DNA from: Camelimonas lactis | GTDB taxonomy: Bacteria; Pseudomonadota; Alphaproteobacteria; Rhizobiales; Beijerinckiaceae | DNA: 64,000 bases | Direction of reading: 5' to 3' | NCBI RefSeq assembly: GCF_004342915.1 | Contig: NZ_SLWL01000009.1 | Coordinates: 62,001 to 126,000, forward strand | Shown: positions 62,460-64,000 of the stretch, in pieces | Numbering within the stretch: the stretch's first letter is position 1 | Layout of the letters: each line of letters opens with the position of its first letter | The notes under the pieces: model-generated | Databases searched by the model: none | What the model saw: only the letters and a program-made list of their open reading frames with translations | What the model was told of the DNA's origin: nothing | Translations under genes and position numbers: made by a program

Positions 62460-63275
62460 TCAGCGGTCGGCGAGGCCAAGCTCCCAGGCCAGCGCCTGCT
62501 CCAGCCGGTCATTGCCCCAGAACAGCTCGCCATCGCTGGCGATGAACGCCGGCGCGCCGAAAATGCCGGCGGCCACGGCCGCCTCCGTCTGCGCCCGCAA
62601 GGCCCGCTTCACGGCGTCGGAGCCCGCCGCCGCCAGCGCCGCCGCCAAATCCAGGCCAGCCGCAGGCGCGCCCGCCGTCCCCGCGCTGGCTGCCGCCAGC
62701 GGGGGCTCCAGGCTTGCGCTGGCTGCCGCCAACGAGGGCTCCAGGCTTGCGCTGGCCGCCGCCAGCGGAAGGCCCAGGTTTGCGCTGGCTGCCGCCAGCG
62801 GAGATTCCATGTTTGCGCTGGCTGCCGCCAGCGCCTGGCGCAACGCCGCCTCCGACAGGCCAAGCCCCTGCTCGAACTCCGCGGCGAACAGCGCCACGGT
62901 GAACGCCGGCAGCGCCGCTTCCGGCAGGGCGAGGGCGAGGCGCGCCGCCTGCAACGAGTTTTGTGGAAAGGGCTGCGGCCGCGTCAGGGCGAGGCCGAGC
63001 CCATCGGCCAGCCGGGCCACGTCGCGCCAGGCGTAGGCCCCCTTGGCCGGATAGACGTTGAAGGGCGAGTCGTTCCAGCCGCTGGCGGCGAAGATCGGCC
63101 CCAGCAGGAACGGCTTCCATTGCAGCGCCACCCCGGCGTCCCGCGCCGCCGCCTGGATGCGCCGGGCGGCGATCCACGAATAATTGCTGGCGAAATCATA
63201 CCAGAATTGCAGGCGGGGCTGATGGCCGCTCCGCGCTTCAGGGCGCGGCGATTTTGCGTCGGGCGACTGGCTCAT
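62460..63275 (-). CDS. DsbA-family / HCCA isomerase-like oxidoreductase with repeat insertion
   Basis: 271 residues. LQFWYDFASNYSWIAARRI is the thioredoxin-fold start of 2-hydroxychromene-2-carboxylate isomerase-type proteins (Ser/Asn in place of CxxC), then WKPFLLGPIFAASGWNDSPF and a C-terminal GIFGAPAFIASDGELFWGNDRL with the cis-Pro loop. Between them, residues about 143-197 hold five copies of an 11-residue unit starting LAAASA, not expected in the family, whose members are about 200 residues. It may conjugate or isomerise aromatic compounds with glutathione, but this is by family only. Start follows the DUF1192 stop by 8 bp. Confidence 0.85.
   Translation of the reverse strand: MSQSPDAKSPRPEARSGHQPRLQFWYDFASNYSWIAARRIQAAARDAGVALQWKPFLLGPIFAASGWNDSPFNVYPAKGAYAWRDVARLADGLGLALTRPQPFPQNSLQAARLALALPEAALPAFTVALFAAEFEQGLGLSEAALRQALAAASANMESPLAAASANLGLPLAAASASLEPSLAAASASLEPPLAAASAGTAGAPAAGLDLAAALAAAGSDAVKRALRAQTEAAVAAGIFGAPAFIASDGELFWGNDRLEQALAWELGLADR
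62683..62847. repeat. Five 33-bp tandem repeats inside the DsbA-family gene
   Basis: Units begin with GCGCTGGCTGCCGCCAGC at 62683, 62716, 62749, 62782 and 62815, with a few changes per copy. All keep the reading frame. Confidence 0.9.
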
Positions 63276-63283
63276 CTCCGCCC

Positions 63284-63487
63284 TCAGAGCTTGAAAACGG
63301 AAGCGGCGGCCTCACGCGAGGCCGTCTTGCCGGCCCGCGTCTGCTCCAGCCGGGCGATCTCGGCGTGGAGCAGGGCGATGCGCTCGTCCAGCTCATGCAG
63401 TGACAACGTCGACAGGTCCTGTCCGATCTGGTGCTCCAGCTGCTGGCCGGGCCGGCTGCGGGGCTCATCCCCGAACGGATCGCTCAT
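63284..63487 (-). CDS. DUF1192 small protein
   Basis: 67 residues from ATG at 63487-63485 (GAGGAGG 5 bases upstream). The core LSLHELDERIALLHAEIARLE matches DUF1192, in which a short acidic start is followed by 'lsvdEL..RI..L..Ei.Rle.e'. The N-terminus has FGDEPRSRPGQQL. Unknown function; widespread in alphaproteobacteria, often beside an oxidoreductase. Here it lies between the DsbA-like gene (8 bp) and, divergently, a quinone oxidoreductase gene, which fits that arrangement. Confidence 0.85.
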   Translation of the reverse strand: MSDPFGDEPRSRPGQQLEHQIGQDLSTLSLHELDERIALLHAEIARLEQTRAGKTASREAAASVFKL

Positions 63488-63632
63488 CTCGCCCTCCTCA
63501 CACGCTCCGGAAGCCGCCATTGTCCGGCGGCGGCGTTTGCAACAAGGTAGCCCCAGCCACAGGCCGGGTCGATGGTTGATTCCCCTGTCGCCCATACGGC
63601 CTTGCCCGCCGCAGCTTTACGGAGCCTTCCGC
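63488..63632. other. Divergent promoter region, DUF1192 / quinone oxidoreductase
   Basis: 145 bp. No gene. Promoters for both directions should lie here, but no pair matching the consensus was found with confidence. Confidence 0.5.
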
Positions 63633-64000
63633 ATGTCAACGCCCGATGTCCCGCCGAAAACCATGAACGCCGTCGAAATCACCACGCCGGGCGGCCCGGA
63701 CGTCCTGAAGCTGACGCAGCGCCCGGTCCCGACGCCGGGCGCCGGCGAAATCCTGGTGCGGGTGACGGCCGCGGGCGTCAACCGGCCGGATGTGCTCCAG
63801 CGCGCCGGCGGCTATCCGCCGCCGCCCGGCGCCTCCGACCTGCCGGGCCTGGAGATCGCCGGCGAGGTCGTGGCGGCCGGCGACGGCGCCAGCCGTTTTC
63901 CTGTCGGCGCCCGGGTTTGCGCGCTCGTCGCCGGCGGCGGCTACGCGGAATACGCCGTCGTGCACGAGAGCAACGCCCTGCCCGTCCCCGCTGGCTTCAG
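63633..64000 (+). CDS. NAD(P)H quinone oxidoreductase (zeta-crystallin/PIG3-like), N-terminal part
   Basis: 122 codons up to the window edge, so the gene is cut. ATG 63633 has GGAG upstream. MNAVEITTPGGPDVLKLTQR, PGAGEILVRVTAAGVNRPD and VLQRAGGYPPPPGASDLPGL then EIAGEVVAAGDGA are the GroES-like domain of the PIG3/TP53I3-type quinone oxidoreductases (the 'NRpDvlQR.G.Yp.PpG' signature). The nucleotide-binding domain is outside the window. Probably a zinc-free MDR enzyme using NADPH. Confidence 0.92.
   Translation, partial: MSTPDVPPKTMNAVEITTPGGPDVLKLTQRPVPTPGAGEILVRVTAAGVNRPDVLQRAGGYPPPPGASDLPGLEIAGEVVAAGDGASRFPVGARVCALVAGGGYAEYAVVHESNALPVPAGF

Noticed and set aside
62683-62847. 33-bp units considered as CRISPR repeats
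   Set aside because: Units are directly joined without spacers and stay in frame inside a gene.

Overview
The window is about 64 kb of GC-rich DNA from an alphaproteobacterium, most likely a member of the Hyphomicrobiales (Rhizobiales). The evidence is the gene order, not any single gene: yebC-ruvC-ruvA-ruvB-ybgC, tolQ-tolR-tolA-tolB-pal-cpoB-tilS-ftsH-glmM, zapA/6S RNA/5-FCL, tkt-gapA-pgk-fba-thiE-like, an Omp25/31-type beta-barrel protein, and small Hyphomicrobiales-type families (DUF4164, DUF1192, DUF1465/RcdA). Genus cannot be decided from the sequence alone.

Region 1 (1-20134) is the right-hand part of a transposable (Mu-type) prophage; its left part lies outside the window. All its genes are on the + strand and packed with start/stop overlaps. 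The head genes are Mu-like (gpI C-terminus, decoration protein, gpT, FluMu_N protein, gp36, gpG/S-like, gp37). They are followed by a P2-like contractile tail module: V, W, J, I, a very large DUF4815-like tail protein, tail fibre and fibre-assembly protein, then after a strong terminator the sheath, tube, E/E' chaperone pair with an apparent -1 frameshift site, tape measure, U, X and D. A Dam-type adenine methylase closes the genome. The proposed right end is at about 20134, marked by two 20-bp repeats spaced 22 bp and a terminal CA.

Region 2 (20135-37900, nearly all - strand) is an envelope and DNA-repair block: outer-membrane beta-barrel protein, glmM, ftsH, tilS, cpoB, pal, tolB, tolA, tolR, tolQ, a branched-chain amino-acid type binding protein inserted between the Tol and ruv groups, ybgC, ruvB, ruvA, ruvC and yebC. 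Together these handle outer-membrane invagination and integrity, protein quality control, cell-wall precursor synthesis and Holliday-junction resolution.

Region 3 (37901-42265) has dps, a YmdB-like phosphodiesterase, 5-formyl-THF cyclo-ligase, the 6S RNA gene, zapA and a DUF4164 coiled-coil protein. Region 4 (42266-52100, + strand) is the central-carbon cluster tkt, gapA, a small coiled-coil membrane protein, pgk and fba, followed by a degenerate ThiE-like protein, a Sel1-repeat exported protein and an inositol monophosphatase.

Region 5 (52100-64000) has a MotA/TolQ-like plus OmpA-like membrane pair, an ABC exporter, rpmE, an RcdA-type DUF1465 protein, a LapA-domain protein, ihfB, sppA, rpsA, a DsbA/HCCA-isomerase-like protein with an in-frame 33-bp repeat expansion, a DUF1192 protein and the start of a quinone oxidoreductase. 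No tRNA, rRNA, CRISPR array or insertion sequence was recognised. The observations most worth checking are the phage right end, the E/E' frameshift, the Mu/P2 mosaic, the rpsA and rpmE leaders, and the 33-bp coding repeat.
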